Of a DNA stretch of 64,000 nt, positions 1 to 9,711 are shown one piece after another (position 1 is the stretch's first letter; each line of letters begins with the position of its first letter). The notes beneath the pieces are model-generated. The model worked only from the letters and a program-made list of their open reading frames with translations. It ran no database searches and was not told where the DNA came from. A program made the position numbers and the translations under genes. Source of the DNA: BJGV01 sp964194745 (GTDB taxonomy: Bacteria; Pseudomonadota; Gammaproteobacteria; Burkholderiales; Nitrosomonadaceae); contig OZ252054.1 of the NCBI GenBank assembly GCA_965248035.1, positions 2,170,001-2,234,000 on the forward strand. The letters run 5' to 3'.

Positions 1-1
1 T

Positions 2-793
2 TTGGTTCGCTATTCCTATGCTGAGCCGAAGGAGACCTACGCTATTAACGTAATGGGTACGGTTAATTTATTCGAGGCAGTTCGCAATTCAGCTACTGTG
101 CGGGTAGTAGTCAATGTTACAACTGATAAATGCTATGAAAATCGTGAATGGGCACGGCCTTATCGTGAGAATGAACCAATGGGTGGGCACGACCCATATT
201 CCAACAGCAAAGCCTGTTCCGAATTAATTACTTCCGCATATAGAAGATCATTTCTTCAAAAGTCAGGTGTCGCGGTTGCAAGCGCAAGGGCAGGAAATGT
301 CATAGGTGGTGGTGACTGGGCACCAGATCGGCTAATTCCTGATTTCTTGCGCGCAATTGATGCAGGACGAATACTTGTTATTCGATCACCAAATGCTATC
401 CGTCCTTGGCAACATGTATTAGAGCCGCTGTCAGGTTATCTTATGTTGGCTGAGAAACTATTTAGTGATGGATCACGTTTTTCTGAAGCGTGGAATTTTG
501 GTTCGGCAGATGAGGATGCGCGTACTGTTGAGTGGATCGTAGAATACCTGATAGCTTCCATACCTGGAGCTTCGTGGCAACGAGATACAAACGTTCAACT
601 TCACGAGGCTAATCTACTGAAGCTGGATAGCAGTAAGGCACAAACTCAGCTTGGTTGGAAAGCGCGCTGGAAACTACAGACTGCGTTGGAAAAAACCCTG
701 GAATGGCATACTTGTTGGCGCCAAGGAGAAAATATGTATCAGCGCACACTTGAGCAGATTACAACATATCAGACAACAAAACTAGCAGCTTGA
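2..793 (+). CDS. rfbG: CDP-glucose 4,6-dehydratase, C-terminal part (runs off the left edge)
   Basis: The frame is open to the first base, so the N-terminal NAD-binding region lies outside the window. The 263 visible residues carry the extended-SDR features of CDP-glucose 4,6-dehydratase: NVMGTVNLFEA at residues 16-26, the catalytic Tyr-x-x-x-Lys as YSNSK at 66-70, and GNVIGGGDWAPDRLIPD further on. The family converts CDP-D-glucose to CDP-4-keto-6-deoxyglucose, the entry to 3,6-dideoxy and branched sugars of surface glycans. The epimerase and C-methyltransferase genes that follow with overlaps suggest one operon making a modified 6-deoxyhexose. Family assignment is firm; the final sugar is inference. 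Confidence 0.9.
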   Translation: MVRYSYAEPKETYAINVMGTVNLFEAVRNSATVRVVVNVTTDKCYENREWARPYRENEPMGGHDPYSNSKACSELITSAYRRSFLQKSGVAVASARAGNVIGGGDWAPDRLIPDFLRAIDAGRILVIRSPNAIRPWQHVLEPLSGYLMLAEKLFSDGSRFSEAWNFGSADEDARTVEWIVEYLIASIPGASWQRDTNVQLHEANLLKLDSSKAQTQLGWKARWKLQTALEKTLEWHTCWRQGENMYQRTLEQITTYQTTKLAA

Positions 794-795
794 CT

Positions 796-1356
796 ATGCC
801 GTGCCTAGATTTTTTAAATACACCCCTTACAGGACTCATGGTCATTCAGCGTAAGCCTATTGAGGACACACGCGGTTTTCTAAGCCGGCTCTATAGTGCA
901 GAGGAATTCACATGTGTGGGAATCGATAAGCCTATTAGTCAGATCAATCATACACTCACCTTTCTGAAGGGCACTGTGCGTGGTTTGCATTACCAGAAAC
1001 CACCATATTCAGAGACTAAAATAGTGAATTGTCTTAAGGGAGAAATATTTGATGTTGCGGTGGATCTACGCCGAGATTCATCTACCTTCTTGCATTGGTA
1101 CGGCGAGAAACTAAGTGCACAAAATAACCGTGGCCTGTTGATACCAGAGGGGTTTGCACATGGATTCCAGGCATTGTCCGAGAACTGCGAACTAATTTAT
1201 TTCCATACGGCTCCATATGTACATGAGGCAGAAGCTGGACTGAATGTTGTAGACACTGTGCTAGGAATTAACTGGCCCCTTCCCATCACAGAGCTTTCTG
1301 ATAGAGATCGTTCGCATCCAATGGTTCATCCTAATTTTGAAGGAGTCTTTCTTTGA
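796..1356 (+). CDS. dTDP-4-dehydrorhamnose 3,5-epimerase-like protein (RmlC/cupin family)
   Basis: About 186 residues, the usual RmlC length. The cupin signature is seen in GTVRGLHYQKPP, with the catalytic-type His, and in PEGFAHGFQAL. Members epimerise C3/C5 of 4-keto-6-deoxy nucleotide sugars, or only C3 in branched-sugar pathways. I chose ATG 796; a TTG two codons earlier at 790 overlaps the stop of the upstream dehydratase. Because it follows a CDP-glucose dehydratase and precedes a C-methyltransferase, it probably acts on a CDP-4-keto-6-deoxyhexose rather than the dTDP-rhamnose intermediate. That substrate is inference. Confidence 0.85.
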   Translation: MPCLDFLNTPLTGLMVIQRKPIEDTRGFLSRLYSAEEFTCVGIDKPISQINHTLTFLKGTVRGLHYQKPPYSETKIVNCLKGEIFDVAVDLRRDSSTFLHWYGEKLSAQNNRGLLIPEGFAHGFQALSENCELIYFHTAPYVHEAEAGLNVVDTVLGINWPLPITELSDRDRSHPMVHPNFEGVFL

Positions 1357-2579
1357 AATGCCGCCATTGTAGTGCAGAGCTAGAGTTGACATTAATTGAT
1401 CTTGGCAACGCGCCGCCATCAAATGCCTATCTGACTGAATCAACCCCTCGTGTTCCAGAAAAATGGTTCCCGCTGAGAGTGCTAGTTTGTACTGAATGCT
1501 GGCTTGTTCAAACGGAGGACTATGCGGGAATAGAAGAGCTTTTTGATGCCGAGTATGCCTATTTCAGTTCATTTGCCATTACTTGGCTACGACATGCTGA
1601 GCGTTATGTAACTGAAATGATCGAGCGGTTTGAGTTAAACGCAAGCTCAAATGTAATCGAAGTTGCCGCGAATGATGGATATCTATTGCAGTATGTAAAG
1701 GCTAAAGGTATCCCATGCATTGGCATAGAGCCTACCGCAAGTACTGCGGCAGCGGCGTGTAAAAAGGGGATCACTATCATTGGGGAATTCTTCGGGCCCC
1801 AGCTTGCTAGAAAGTTGGTTACCCAGGGTAAGCAGGCAGATTTAGTGGTTGCTAACAATGTACTGGCTCATGTGCCGGATATTAACGGTTTCGTACAGGG
1901 CTTCACCCAATTACTTAAACCACAAGGAGTTGCCACGTTTGAGTTTCCGCATCTTATGCGTCTCGTGGAACAAACACAATTTGATACGATTTATCACGAG
2001 CATTTCTCTTATTTAGCACTGATTGCAGTAAAACGCATATTCGATTTCAATGGATTACAGATTTTTGATGTTCAAGAGATTCCTACGCATGGGGGCAGTC
2101 TGCGAGTATTCGCTCAGCGTAAAGATGTTGGTGAGCATAATACTACTGATAAGGTTGATATGTTGATTACGCGCGAAGTTGCTGTAGGTATGAAAACCGA
2201 ACAGTACTACACTGACTTTCAGAAGCGCGCCAATGATATCAAGAATGACCTAATTAAGTTTCTAATGGAATCAAAGCGCCAAGGTAAGAATGTTGTGGCA
2301 TATGGCGCAGCGGCTAAAGGCAATACTTTGCTTAACTATGCTGGTGTTAATTCTGATTTACTTTCATTCGTAGTTGACCGTAATCCTGCAAAACAGGGTA
2401 AATTTCTGCCGGGCACTCATATCCCAATCGTTGACGAAGCACGCTTGCTCAAAGAACACCCTAATTATGTGGTGATACTACCCTGGAACTTGAAGACTGA
2501 AATAACCGAACAGTTATCCTATATCCGTAAATGGGATGGAAAATTCGTAACGTTTGTTCCAGCGCTAAGTGTAGATTGA
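1353..2579 (+). CDS. SAM-dependent sugar C-methyltransferase (TylC3/NovU-type)
   Basis: 408 residues with the three-part layout of this family. An N-terminal zinc-binding segment has CxxC at residues 3-6 and again in LVCTECW near 44-50. A Rossmann methyltransferase core has the SAM-binding motif VIEVAANDGYLL near residue 101. A C-terminal domain begins around VVAYGAAAKGNTLLNY. The family adds a methyl group to carbon 3 of 4-keto-6-deoxy nucleotide sugars. The start is TTG 1353, supported by AGGAG at 1341-1345 and a 4-base overlap with the upstream epimerase; the ATG at 1358 is out of frame. Strong candidate for the branching step in the sugar pathway. Confidence 0.85.
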   Translation: MKCRHCSAELELTLIDLGNAPPSNAYLTESTPRVPEKWFPLRVLVCTECWLVQTEDYAGIEELFDAEYAYFSSFAITWLRHAERYVTEMIERFELNASSNVIEVAANDGYLLQYVKAKGIPCIGIEPTASTAAAACKKGITIIGEFFGPQLARKLVTQGKQADLVVANNVLAHVPDINGFVQGFTQLLKPQGVATFEFPHLMRLVEQTQFDTIYHEHFSYLALIAVKRIFDFNGLQIFDVQEIPTHGGSLRVFAQRKDVGEHNTTDKVDMLITREVAVGMKTEQYYTDFQKRANDIKNDLIKFLMESKRQGKNVVAYGAAAKGNTLLNYAGVNSDLLSFVVDRNPAKQGKFLPGTHIPIVDEARLLKEHPNYVVILPWNLKTEITEQLSYIRKWDGKFVTFVPALSVD

Positions 2580-2586
2580 TGTTCAT

Positions 2587-3438
2587 ATGAAGATTGCGAT
2601 GACAGGTGCTAGTGGTTTTATTGGGCAGCATGTTTTAACAGAATTGCTGGAGCACGGAGTTGAGATTGTTGCTGTAATCCGTGGCGATACTCTCACTGCT
2701 GAGTTGAGTAGGGTTGTACAAACAGTAGAGATGGATATTTCCCAACCTGTACCAAACTGTTTTGAGAAAATAGGTTGCCCTGATATTTTGATACATCTTG
2801 CATGGGATGGTTTGCCTAATTATAAATCATTGCACCACTTTGAGACGGAGTTACCGAGGCAATACCATTTTCTTAAGACAATGGTCGAGTCAGGATTATC
2901 CTCACTTCTTGTAACTGGAACATGTTTCGAATATGGAATGCAGTCTGGTTCCCTTTCGGAAGAAATGCTAGCCAAACCAAATAATCCTTATGGTTATGCT
3001 AAAAACGCGTTACGACAGCAGTTAGAATTCTTGAAATTGGTTAATCCGTTTAATTTAACCTGGGCAAGACTTTTTTACATGTATGGTCAAGGTCAATCCA
3101 GTACGTCACTTTTTACGAAGTTAAAGGAAGCCGTAGTGCGTGGGGACAAAGTATTCAATATGTCTGGCGGTAAACAATTACGCGATTATTTGCCTGTAGG
3201 AGAAATTGCTCGCCAGATAGTTAGATTAGCCATGATGGAATACGATATTGGGGTTATCAATATCTGTTCTGGTGAGCCGATTTCAGTTCGCAAATTAGTT
3301 GAACGATGGTTGCATGAGAACAACTGGAAAATAGGACTTAATCTTGGTTATTACCCTTATCCTGATTATGAGCCAATGGAGTTCTGGGGTGATTCATCTC
3401 GAATTGATAACATCAAACGCGCCAGAATGGCCAATTGA
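2587..3438 (+). CDS. NAD-dependent sugar epimerase/reductase (extended SDR)
   Basis: 283 residues starting with the dinucleotide-binding motif MTGASGFIGQH (GxxGxxG) and containing the catalytic YGYAK near residue 136. It fits nucleotide-sugar 4-ketoreductases/epimerases that finish deoxysugar synthesis. It lies seven bases after the C-methyltransferase, so it is probably the last enzyme of the same pathway, reducing the 4-keto group. The exact substrate cannot be read from sequence. The ATG at 2587 is the only sensible start. Confidence 0.8.
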   Translation: MKIAMTGASGFIGQHVLTELLEHGVEIVAVIRGDTLTAELSRVVQTVEMDISQPVPNCFEKIGCPDILIHLAWDGLPNYKSLHHFETELPRQYHFLKTMVESGLSSLLVTGTCFEYGMQSGSLSEEMLAKPNNPYGYAKNALRQQLEFLKLVNPFNLTWARLFYMYGQGQSSTSLFTKLKEAVVRGDKVFNMSGGKQLRDYLPVGEIARQIVRLAMMEYDIGVINICSGEPISVRKLVERWLHENNWKIGLNLGYYPYPDYEPMEFWGDSSRIDNIKRARMAN

Positions 3439-3444
3439 TGTTTA

Positions 3445-4311
3445 GTGGAGATTTATAGCGTGCCAGACATCTGTGTGGTTCACTTGGTTAGAAGAAAGAA
3501 CGGTATCGAGCCATTTCGTAGTTTTCTAGAGTCATACCTAGGAAATTCTGCAGGAATTGACCACGAACTATTGATTTTATATAAAGGTTTCTCCTGGAAA
3601 GCTGATATTGATCCGTATGAAGAATTACTCAGAGATGTAGCTCACTCATCCTTAAGGGTTGCAGACTTCGGTTTTGATCTTCAATCCTATTTCATTGCAG
3701 CAGAAAAATGTAGCAGCAAATACTGCTGTTTTCTAAATTCGTTCAGTATCATTTTAGATAAAGATTGGTTGCTGAAACTTTATCAGCATATTAGTCAACC
3801 GGGCGTGGGTTTGGTAGGGGCGACCGGATCGTGGGGAAGTATTGGTAAAACTCCTATAAAACTTGACAAAGAAGGCTTTTCTTACTTGCGCCAGTTAGCA
3901 AGATATCTATACAAGTATTTTACAAAGGTGATTATCAATAGATTTTTTTTAAAATTCCCAGACTATCATATAAGAACAAACGGTTTTATTATTGAGCGGG
4001 ATATCATGTTAAAAATTTCACGAGGGATGGTCATTATAAAAATACAGGCATATTTTATTGAGAGTGGAAGATACAGCTTTACCAAACAAATAGAGTTGAT
4101 GGGTCTCAGACCAATGGTTGTAGGAAAAGATGGAAAGGGATATGAGAAGCATGAGTGGGATATCAGCAATACGTTCTGGCGTAGAGTACAAGAGAATCTA
4201 CTAATTTCAGACAATCAGACGAGACTGTACGATAAGGAAGATTCGGATAAGAAGAAAAAACGGGAATTCTTTGCCTGGGGAAGCAACATAAAGGAATTTC
4301 TAGACCAATAG
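3445..4311 (+). CDS. glycosyltransferase-like protein (GT-A fold, divergent)
   Basis: 288 residues. ICVVHLVRRKNGIEPFRSFLESY near the N terminus and the segment YCCFLNSFSIILDKDWLLKL with VGLVGATGSWGS resemble the nucleotide-sugar-binding half of GT2-like enzymes. A clear DxD is absent; an SFS stands where an acidic pair would be expected. The C terminus is Lys-rich, with several adjacent lysines near residue 270. The start is GTG 3445, six bases after the upstream stop, with no strong ribosome site. Context says it acts in glycan assembly. It could be a glycosyltransferase or a domain that has lost activity. Confidence 0.55.
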   Translation: MEIYSVPDICVVHLVRRKNGIEPFRSFLESYLGNSAGIDHELLILYKGFSWKADIDPYEELLRDVAHSSLRVADFGFDLQSYFIAAEKCSSKYCCFLNSFSIILDKDWLLKLYQHISQPGVGLVGATGSWGSIGKTPIKLDKEGFSYLRQLARYLYKYFTKVIINRFFLKFPDYHIRTNGFIIERDIMLKISRGMVIIKIQAYFIESGRYSFTKQIELMGLRPMVVGKDGKGYEKHEWDISNTFWRRVQENLLISDNQTRLYDKEDSDKKKKREFFAWGSNIKEFLDQ

Positions 4312-4313
4312 GT

Positions 4314-4826
4314 TTGTGGCGTATGAAATCAACCCCGTCAGTACGTCACAACATTTTTGCCCACTTTGCCGGCAAGGTATGGAGTGGTATTTTCAGCCTG
4401 GCCTTCGTTCCGGTCTATATCAAGCTTATGGGGGTAGAAGTATATGGGCTCATTGGCATCTTCCTGTCTTTAAGCGCCATGCTTGCTCTATTGGACATGG
4501 GGCTTAGTGCAACTTTGAATCGTGAACTGTCGAGATTATCCGTGGCAGAAAATTCTGCACAGGAATCACGTAATCTGGTTCGGACATTTTAGGTGGTGTA
4601 CTGGGGAATTGGTATCGTGATTGGGCTTTTCGTGATGATTCTGGCGCCTTTACTCACCAAATATTGGATTAATTCAACTAGTATTAGTAGTGAAACGATT
4701 GAACAAGCATTACTTATCATGGGGATATTGCTGGCATCTCAATGGCCAGGTTCAATTTATTCCGGTGGATTAAGAGGGCTTCAGCGACAGGTTGGACTTA
4801 ACGTAATAAAATCCGTATCGATATAG
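4314..4826 (+). pseudogene. polysaccharide flippase (Wzx/PST family) remnant
   Basis: Two segments in the same frame are separated by an in-frame TAG at 4590-4592. The first begins at ATG 4323 and has the family N terminus (NIFAHFAGKVWSGIFSLAF). The second continues with a transmembrane stretch and GGLRGLQRQVGLNVIKS, then stops at 4824-4826. Intact family members run to 12-14 transmembrane segments and about 400-450 residues, so roughly the last 60 percent is missing. The gene therefore has both a nonsense codon and a 3' deletion. Without another flippase, lipid-linked repeat units could not cross the membrane. Confidence 0.85.
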
Positions 4827-4864
4827 GTGTTAATCACTATGAGGCAGCCATAACAATTTAACTT

Positions 4865-5755
4865 ATGAAAAAAGTCTGTCCATGTTGTCACACAGAGTCT
4901 CCGTTCTATTTTTGTAGCAAAGACTATAATCGGAACATCACTCAAGAAATTTTCAATCACTATAGCTGTCATCAATGCGGGCTGATTTTTATTGCACCAG
5001 TCCCCGTCAACCTTTCCGACTATTATCCAGAGGCATACCATTTTGTACCAGAGTCTTCAGAGTATTTGGAAGAAGGTTCCAAACCTGAGAAATACAAAAT
5101 AGAAATTGTTCAGCGCTTCTCTGAGAAAGGGAGGCTATTAGAAATTGGCCCATCGTACGGTAGCTTTACCTACCTTGCTAAAAAGGCTGGTTTCGAAGTT
5201 GAAGCCATAGAGATGAATGCACAGTGCTGCCAATTTCTAAACGAGGTTATCGGTGTGAATGCCATTAACAGTGACGATCCCATCGTGACACTAGGACAAA
5301 TGAAGCCTTATGACGTGATTGCCCTTTGGCATGTGGTTGAACATTTACCTGACCCGTGGCCGACAATAGATGCTATTTGTATGAGCCTCAAGCCAGGAGG
5401 AATTGTGGTGCTAGCTACTCCCAACCCAAGCTCTTTTCAATTTAACATTATGGGTTCTCGATGGCCTCATGTTGATGCCCCACGACATGTGATGCTTATC
5501 CCTATGAAGCTTCTTGCAGAGAAATTAGAATCCTTGGGAATGGAGGCGGAGTTAATTACAACGACTGATCAGGGCAGTATTGGCTGGAATGCTTTCGGAT
5601 GGGAGTTTTTCTTTTCTAATTTATGTTCACAGTTTTACTTTAAAAAAGTATTACGACGAATCGGACGGTTACTAAGCTTACTATTTGGACCGATCGAGAA
5701 AATCGAGGGGAAAGGTAGTGCTTACACTATGGTTTTTCGAAAGAATTTGAGATGA
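4865..5755 (+). CDS. SAM-dependent methyltransferase with N-terminal zinc motif
   Basis: 296 residues. The N terminus carries two CxxC pairs (VCPCCHTE and YSCHQCGL), followed by a class I methyltransferase core with the SAM motif LLEIGPSYGSF near residue 96 and LWHVVEHLPDP with a late-core acidic/aromatic pair. This resembles Methyltransf_23-type enzymes of polysaccharide clusters, which usually modify a sugar or a chain end. The start is ATG 4865, preceded by a short spacer after the flippase remnant. Its stop overlaps the ATG of the next glycosyltransferase (ATGA), so the two are translated together. Confidence 0.8.
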   Translation: MKKVCPCCHTESPFYFCSKDYNRNITQEIFNHYSCHQCGLIFIAPVPVNLSDYYPEAYHFVPESSEYLEEGSKPEKYKIEIVQRFSEKGRLLEIGPSYGSFTYLAKKAGFEVEAIEMNAQCCQFLNEVIGVNAINSDDPIVTLGQMKPYDVIALWHVVEHLPDPWPTIDAICMSLKPGGIVVLATPNPSSFQFNIMGSRWPHVDAPRHVMLIPMKLLAEKLESLGMEAELITTTDQGSIGWNAFGWEFFFSNLCSQFYFKKVLRRIGRLLSLLFGPIEKIEGKGSAYTMVFRKNLR

Positions 5756-6978
5756 AGTTTTCTGTACTACTGCCAACACGAAATCGGCTTGATTTACTTT
5801 CCTATGCTATTGAGACGGTTCGAAGGCAGGATTATTCTGATTGGGAAATCATTGTCTCCGATAATTTCTCTGAAGAGGATATTGCAGGTTATGTGAGATC
5901 GCTAGACGATTTACGAATTAAATATTACCGCACTGACCAATTTGTTCCTGTTACTGATAATTGGAATAACGCGCTTGCTAAAAGTGATGGTGATTATGTC
6001 ATTATGCTAGGAGATGATGATTGTCTAATGAAGGGCTACTTCTCAACACTAAAAAAAATGATTGAAGAATACAATGCCCCAGATTTAATCTACACAAGTG
6101 GTTTTCTCTATGCCTATCCTAGTGTTATATCGAATTTTCCTAATGGATTATTACGTTCATACGATCGTAGTACTATTTTCAGGTCCTCGCACAAGTCGTT
6201 TTGGTTGGAAAAATCAGAGTCCATGGCATTGGTCAATCATTCTCTTAATTTTCGGATATCTTTTAATTACAACATGCAGTTTTCTTTGGTTAGCAGGAAA
6301 CTTATTAACAAAATGGCTAAATACGGTTCATTTTACCAGTCTCCGTATCCGGACTTTTATGCCTCAAATGCGATGATGTTAAAGGCAGAGCGTATTCTAG
6401 TCGTCCCACAACCACTTGTGACCATAGGAATAAACCCCAAATCATTTGGTTTTTATTATTTTAATGATTTAGAAAGCAAGGGAAACGAATTCCTAAAGAA
6501 TATTCCTGATCCTAATATCGCACTTAGTCTACAGAAGGTGATACTTCCAGGTACAGATATGAATACATCATGGTTATTGTCCATGGAAACACTGGCACAA
6601 AATTTTGGTAAGGATGGAAATCTAAGCGTAAATTATGAGCGTTATCGGCTTCTCCAGATTTGTGCTGTTTATGTGGAGCTTATGGTGGGCAAATACGGTG
6701 CTAAGTCAGCTGTCTCTAACCTAAGGAACAAAATGACTTTGCGTGAGAAGGTTCTTTATGGAGTGCCGCTGTCTATTCTAGTGGCTGTAACTTTGATTGT
6801 ACCTAAACACCACCAACATGCATCTATAGGGAGGAGAATAATTCGTGCCACGGGTTCTCATACGAGATGCGGTACTTCAAGGGAGGAAGTCTCCACGATT
6901 AAATTTAATACGATTCTCGATGTTTTTGAGAAGATTGAGCCAGTGTCATATTCTGTTGATCAAGCAAAGGATATTTGA
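5752..6978 (+). CDS. family 2 glycosyltransferase
   Basis: 408 residues. The N-terminal GT-A domain opens with FSVLLPTRNRLDLL and has WEIIVSDNFSEED and the acidic metal-binding cluster MLGDDDC around residue 87. The C-terminal part has a hydrophobic stretch near residues 340-356 (VPLSILVAVTLIVP) that may touch the membrane. It is expected to add one sugar to a lipid-linked oligosaccharide at the cytoplasmic face. It overlaps the upstream methyltransferase by four bases and the downstream transferase by one, showing a tight operon. The donor and linkage are not predictable. Confidence 0.85.
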   Translation: MKFSVLLPTRNRLDLLSYAIETVRRQDYSDWEIIVSDNFSEEDIAGYVRSLDDLRIKYYRTDQFVPVTDNWNNALAKSDGDYVIMLGDDDCLMKGYFSTLKKMIEEYNAPDLIYTSGFLYAYPSVISNFPNGLLRSYDRSTIFRSSHKSFWLEKSESMALVNHSLNFRISFNYNMQFSLVSRKLINKMAKYGSFYQSPYPDFYASNAMMLKAERILVVPQPLVTIGINPKSFGFYYFNDLESKGNEFLKNIPDPNIALSLQKVILPGTDMNTSWLLSMETLAQNFGKDGNLSVNYERYRLLQICAVYVELMVGKYGAKSAVSNLRNKMTLREKVLYGVPLSILVAVTLIVPKHHQHASIGRRIIRATGSHTRCGTSREEVSTIKFNTILDVFEKIEPVSYSVDQAKDI

Positions 6979-7925
6979 TGTCTAGAACTAATGTACCAAA
7001 GATAAGTGTTTGCATCCCTACATTCAACAATGCAAATTATCTGCGTCAGGCTGTAGAGTCAGTGCTTAGACAGAATGATCAGGATTTTGAAATTGTAATT
7101 GTAGATAATTGTTCTACAGATCATACGGGCATATTAGTTGAAGACTTGCAGAAGAAAAACGATGGACGTATCCGCTTTTATAAAAATGATCGCAATATTG
7201 GGCTTGCTGGAAATTTTAATAAATGCCTTAAATACGCCCAGGGAGCATATATCAAATTCTTGTGTTCAGATGATGTATTGTTGCCCGAGTGTCTTGAGAA
7301 GATGGTGGCAGCACTTGATGCACACCAATCAGTAACACTAGTTTGCAGTGGTAGACTGACCTTTAATGAAATCGGTGAAAAACTAGGATTTAAGAAATAT
7401 CCATCTAAGGACATTATTATTCGAGGTAGCACTGCTACTACGAAGTGCTTGTTTGGTAAGAACTATATTGGCGAACCTACGGTTGTTATGTTTCGTAAGA
7501 AAGATCTGACTGGTAATTTTCGTAACGATTTGCCACAGTTAATGGACATGGAAATGTGGTTCCAGTTATTAGAGCAGGGTGACCTGCTAAGTATAGGAGT
7601 CCCATTGTGTGCCATACGTTTACACTCGGGGCAGGTGACCCATACAAATAAAAAATCGGGAAAATTAATCGATGATAATGTAAAACTTTTCGATGAATAT
7701 TCACAGAAGCCATACCTGGAGATTACACCTCTATTGGTAATGAAACGTAAAATGTTAATGACCTACAGAGTCTGGGTATCCAGGAAATTTATTTCGGAAA
7801 GCAAAAAGAGAATGATCTTAGAACAATATGCAAGTAAATTAGCATACATTTTAATGCCGTTAATCGAGTATGCAGTTAATTTAGAAAAGCGGATCATACG
7901 TAGAATGAGAAATTTTTATCTGTAA
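6978..7925 (+). CDS. family 2 glycosyltransferase
   Basis: A 315-residue inverting GT2 enzyme. Motifs are ISVCIPTFNNANYL at the N terminus, FEIVIVDNCSTDHT, and the SSDD-like acidic pair in LCSDDVLLPECL near residue 96; MDMEMWFQLLEQG matches the catalytic-base region. The ATG at 6978 shares its A with the upstream TGA stop, so I prefer it to the TTG one codon earlier. Its neighbours on both sides are GT2 genes, consistent with one transferase per linkage of a repeat unit. Acceptor and donor unknown. Confidence 0.85.
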   Translation: MSRTNVPKISVCIPTFNNANYLRQAVESVLRQNDQDFEIVIVDNCSTDHTGILVEDLQKKNDGRIRFYKNDRNIGLAGNFNKCLKYAQGAYIKFLCSDDVLLPECLEKMVAALDAHQSVTLVCSGRLTFNEIGEKLGFKKYPSKDIIIRGSTATTKCLFGKNYIGEPTVVMFRKKDLTGNFRNDLPQLMDMEMWFQLLEQGDLLSIGVPLCAIRLHSGQVTHTNKKSGKLIDDNVKLFDEYSQKPYLEITPLLVMKRKMLMTYRVWVSRKFISESKKRMILEQYASKLAYILMPLIEYAVNLEKRIIRRMRNFYL

Positions 7926-7966
7926 CAATAAATTATTGTCAGGTAAGTATAGAAACGGCTGGCGCC

Positions 7967-8722
7967 ATGAAGATTTCTATCATAACTGTTTGCTATAACT
8001 CCGCAGATACTTTGGCTGAAACGCTTGATTCTGTTGCTTCTCAGAACTATTCAGACATAGAGCATATCATTGTAGATGGTGGCTCAGATGATGGCACAGA
8101 AGGGGTCGTGAACGAAAAGGGTTGGCGAGTAGCTGTCTGGTGCTCCGAGTCCGATCAAGGAGTTTACGATGGAATGAATAAAGGGCTGTTACTTGCATCT
8201 GGTGAGGTAATCGGTTTTCTCAATGCAGATGATGTCTACATGCATTCAGATGTGCTGACCAAGGTAGCTGCTACAATGGCCGACTCTGCTATTGATGCCT
8301 GTTATGCCAATCTAGTTTACGTGGATCGTAAACAGACCAGTCGTGTGATACGTCACTGGACGTCACAAAATTATGAGCCTGGTTTGTTCGAGAAAGGTTG
8401 GATGCCCGCTCATCCAACTTTTTTTGTGCGTAAATCTGTTTATGAGAGACTCGGTGGATTTAATCTACGTTATCGGTTGCAGTCCGATTTCGATCTTGCG
8501 CTCAGGTTTATCGGTATTCATGATATTAGGACTAGCTACATACCGGAAGTATGGGTGCGCATGAGAATGGGTGGAATGAGCAACAACAGTATTCGCAATG
8601 TGATACGAGGCAATATTGAGGCTTATTTATCTTGTCGTGCTAATGGTCTAAGGGTACCCCCTGGTTCATTCTGGGTAAGGTATTTTCACGATTGCCACAA
8701 TTTGTTAAGGCGCATCGGGTGA
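7967..8722 (+). CDS. family 2 glycosyltransferase (WcaE/PGL-type short form)
   Basis: 251 residues, a single GT-A domain with no membrane segments. Motifs: ISIITVCYNSADTL at the start, IEHIIVDGGSDDGT, the metal-binding NADD in FLNADDVYMHSD near residue 86, and a conserved PAHPTFFVRKSVYERLGGF segment, typical of transferases that add sugars in colanic-acid-type and other EPS clusters. It begins at ATG 7967 after a 41-base gap from the previous gene. Function in glycan assembly is well supported; specificity is not. Confidence 0.85.
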   Translation: MKISIITVCYNSADTLAETLDSVASQNYSDIEHIIVDGGSDDGTEGVVNEKGWRVAVWCSESDQGVYDGMNKGLLLASGEVIGFLNADDVYMHSDVLTKVAATMADSAIDACYANLVYVDRKQTSRVIRHWTSQNYEPGLFEKGWMPAHPTFFVRKSVYERLGGFNLRYRLQSDFDLALRFIGIHDIRTSYIPEVWVRMRMGGMSNNSIRNVIRGNIEAYLSCRANGLRVPPGSFWVRYFHDCHNLLRRIG

Positions 8723-8729
8723 AACTGGA

Positions 8730-9704
8730 TTGAGTACTACTCCTGAAACTCAAATAGTATTAGTTACTGGTGCATCAGGCTTCGTTGGCAGTGCCCTATG
8801 TCGCCACTTAGTGGCGCATGGTATTGATGTTATTGGTACAGTGCGAAGTTTACCTGCCACGCTTGTGCCTGGAGTAGATTACCGAATTGTGGGTGAATTA
8901 GGCACAAATACAGCGTGGAGTGACAAAGTCTTCATAGGGGTAAAAGTTATTGTTCACTGCGCTGCACGTGTGCATGTGATGAATGATTATGCAAAAGATC
9001 CTTTGATGGAGTTTCGACGCATCAATACGCTAGGCACTGAAAATTTGGCAGAGGTAGCAGCTCATACTGGAGTCAAGCGTTTAATTTTCTTGAGTTCTGT
9101 CAAGGTCAATGGTGAGAATTCTCTATCGGATTCACCAATTGATGAAACCTCTCCTACCAACCCCCAAGACCATTATGGAATTTCAAAATTGGAGGCTGAA
9201 AAAGCGCTTTTTCGCATTGCTGCTGAGACTGGGCTGGAAGTTGTGATACTTCGTCCTCCACTGGTTTATGGCCCTAGTGTAAAAGGGAATTTTCTGAGAC
9301 TTTTGAAGATAGTAGATAGTGGCATTCCGTTACCATTCTCTTTGGTAAATAATCAACGCAGCCTTATTTATCTTAATATCACTGGTGCCATCACTGCTTG
9401 CCTGACAGACCCTGCCGCCGCTGGGGAAACTTATATGGTAAGTGATGGTGAAAATATTTCTACAGCACAATTGATTACGCAGATTGCGTATGCGCTAGAA
9501 AAACCCGTACGATTATGGCCCTGCCTATTACGTTTGCTAGAGTTAGCTGGCATGTTGGCAAGAAAATCAGACGAAATTTCAAAATTACTCGGATCATTGT
9601 ATATCAATAGCAACAAAATTCGTAGCGAATTGGGCTGGGTTCCATCCCATACGCTAACCCAAGGATTGTCGGCAATCGCTTCATGGCATCATCGACAGGT
9701 ATAA
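8730..9704 (+). CDS. NAD-dependent nucleotide-sugar epimerase/reductase (WbpV-like)
   Basis: 324 residues of extended-SDR type: VLVTGASGFVGSALC (GxxGxxG) near residue 10, FLSSVKVNG before the catalytic Tyr, and YGISKLEAEK carrying YxxxK near residue 149. Proteins of this type are typically encoded just before a WecA/WbpL-type initiating transferase and reduce or epimerise a 4-keto UDP-sugar made by the WbpM/CapD dehydratase. The same order is seen here, but both partners downstream are broken. The start is TTG 8730 with a weak ribosome site; the frame itself is intact. Role inferred from neighbours. Confidence 0.75.
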   Translation: MSTTPETQIVLVTGASGFVGSALCRHLVAHGIDVIGTVRSLPATLVPGVDYRIVGELGTNTAWSDKVFIGVKVIVHCAARVHVMNDYAKDPLMEFRRINTLGTENLAEVAAHTGVKRLIFLSSVKVNGENSLSDSPIDETSPTNPQDHYGISKLEAEKALFRIAAETGLEVVILRPPLVYGPSVKGNFLRLLKIVDSGIPLPFSLVNNQRSLIYLNITGAITACLTDPAAAGETYMVSDGENISTAQLITQIAYALEKPVRLWPCLLRLLELAGMLARKSDEISKLLGSLYINSNKIRSELGWVPSHTLTQGLSAIASWHHRQV

Positions 9705-9711
9705 TCCTGCG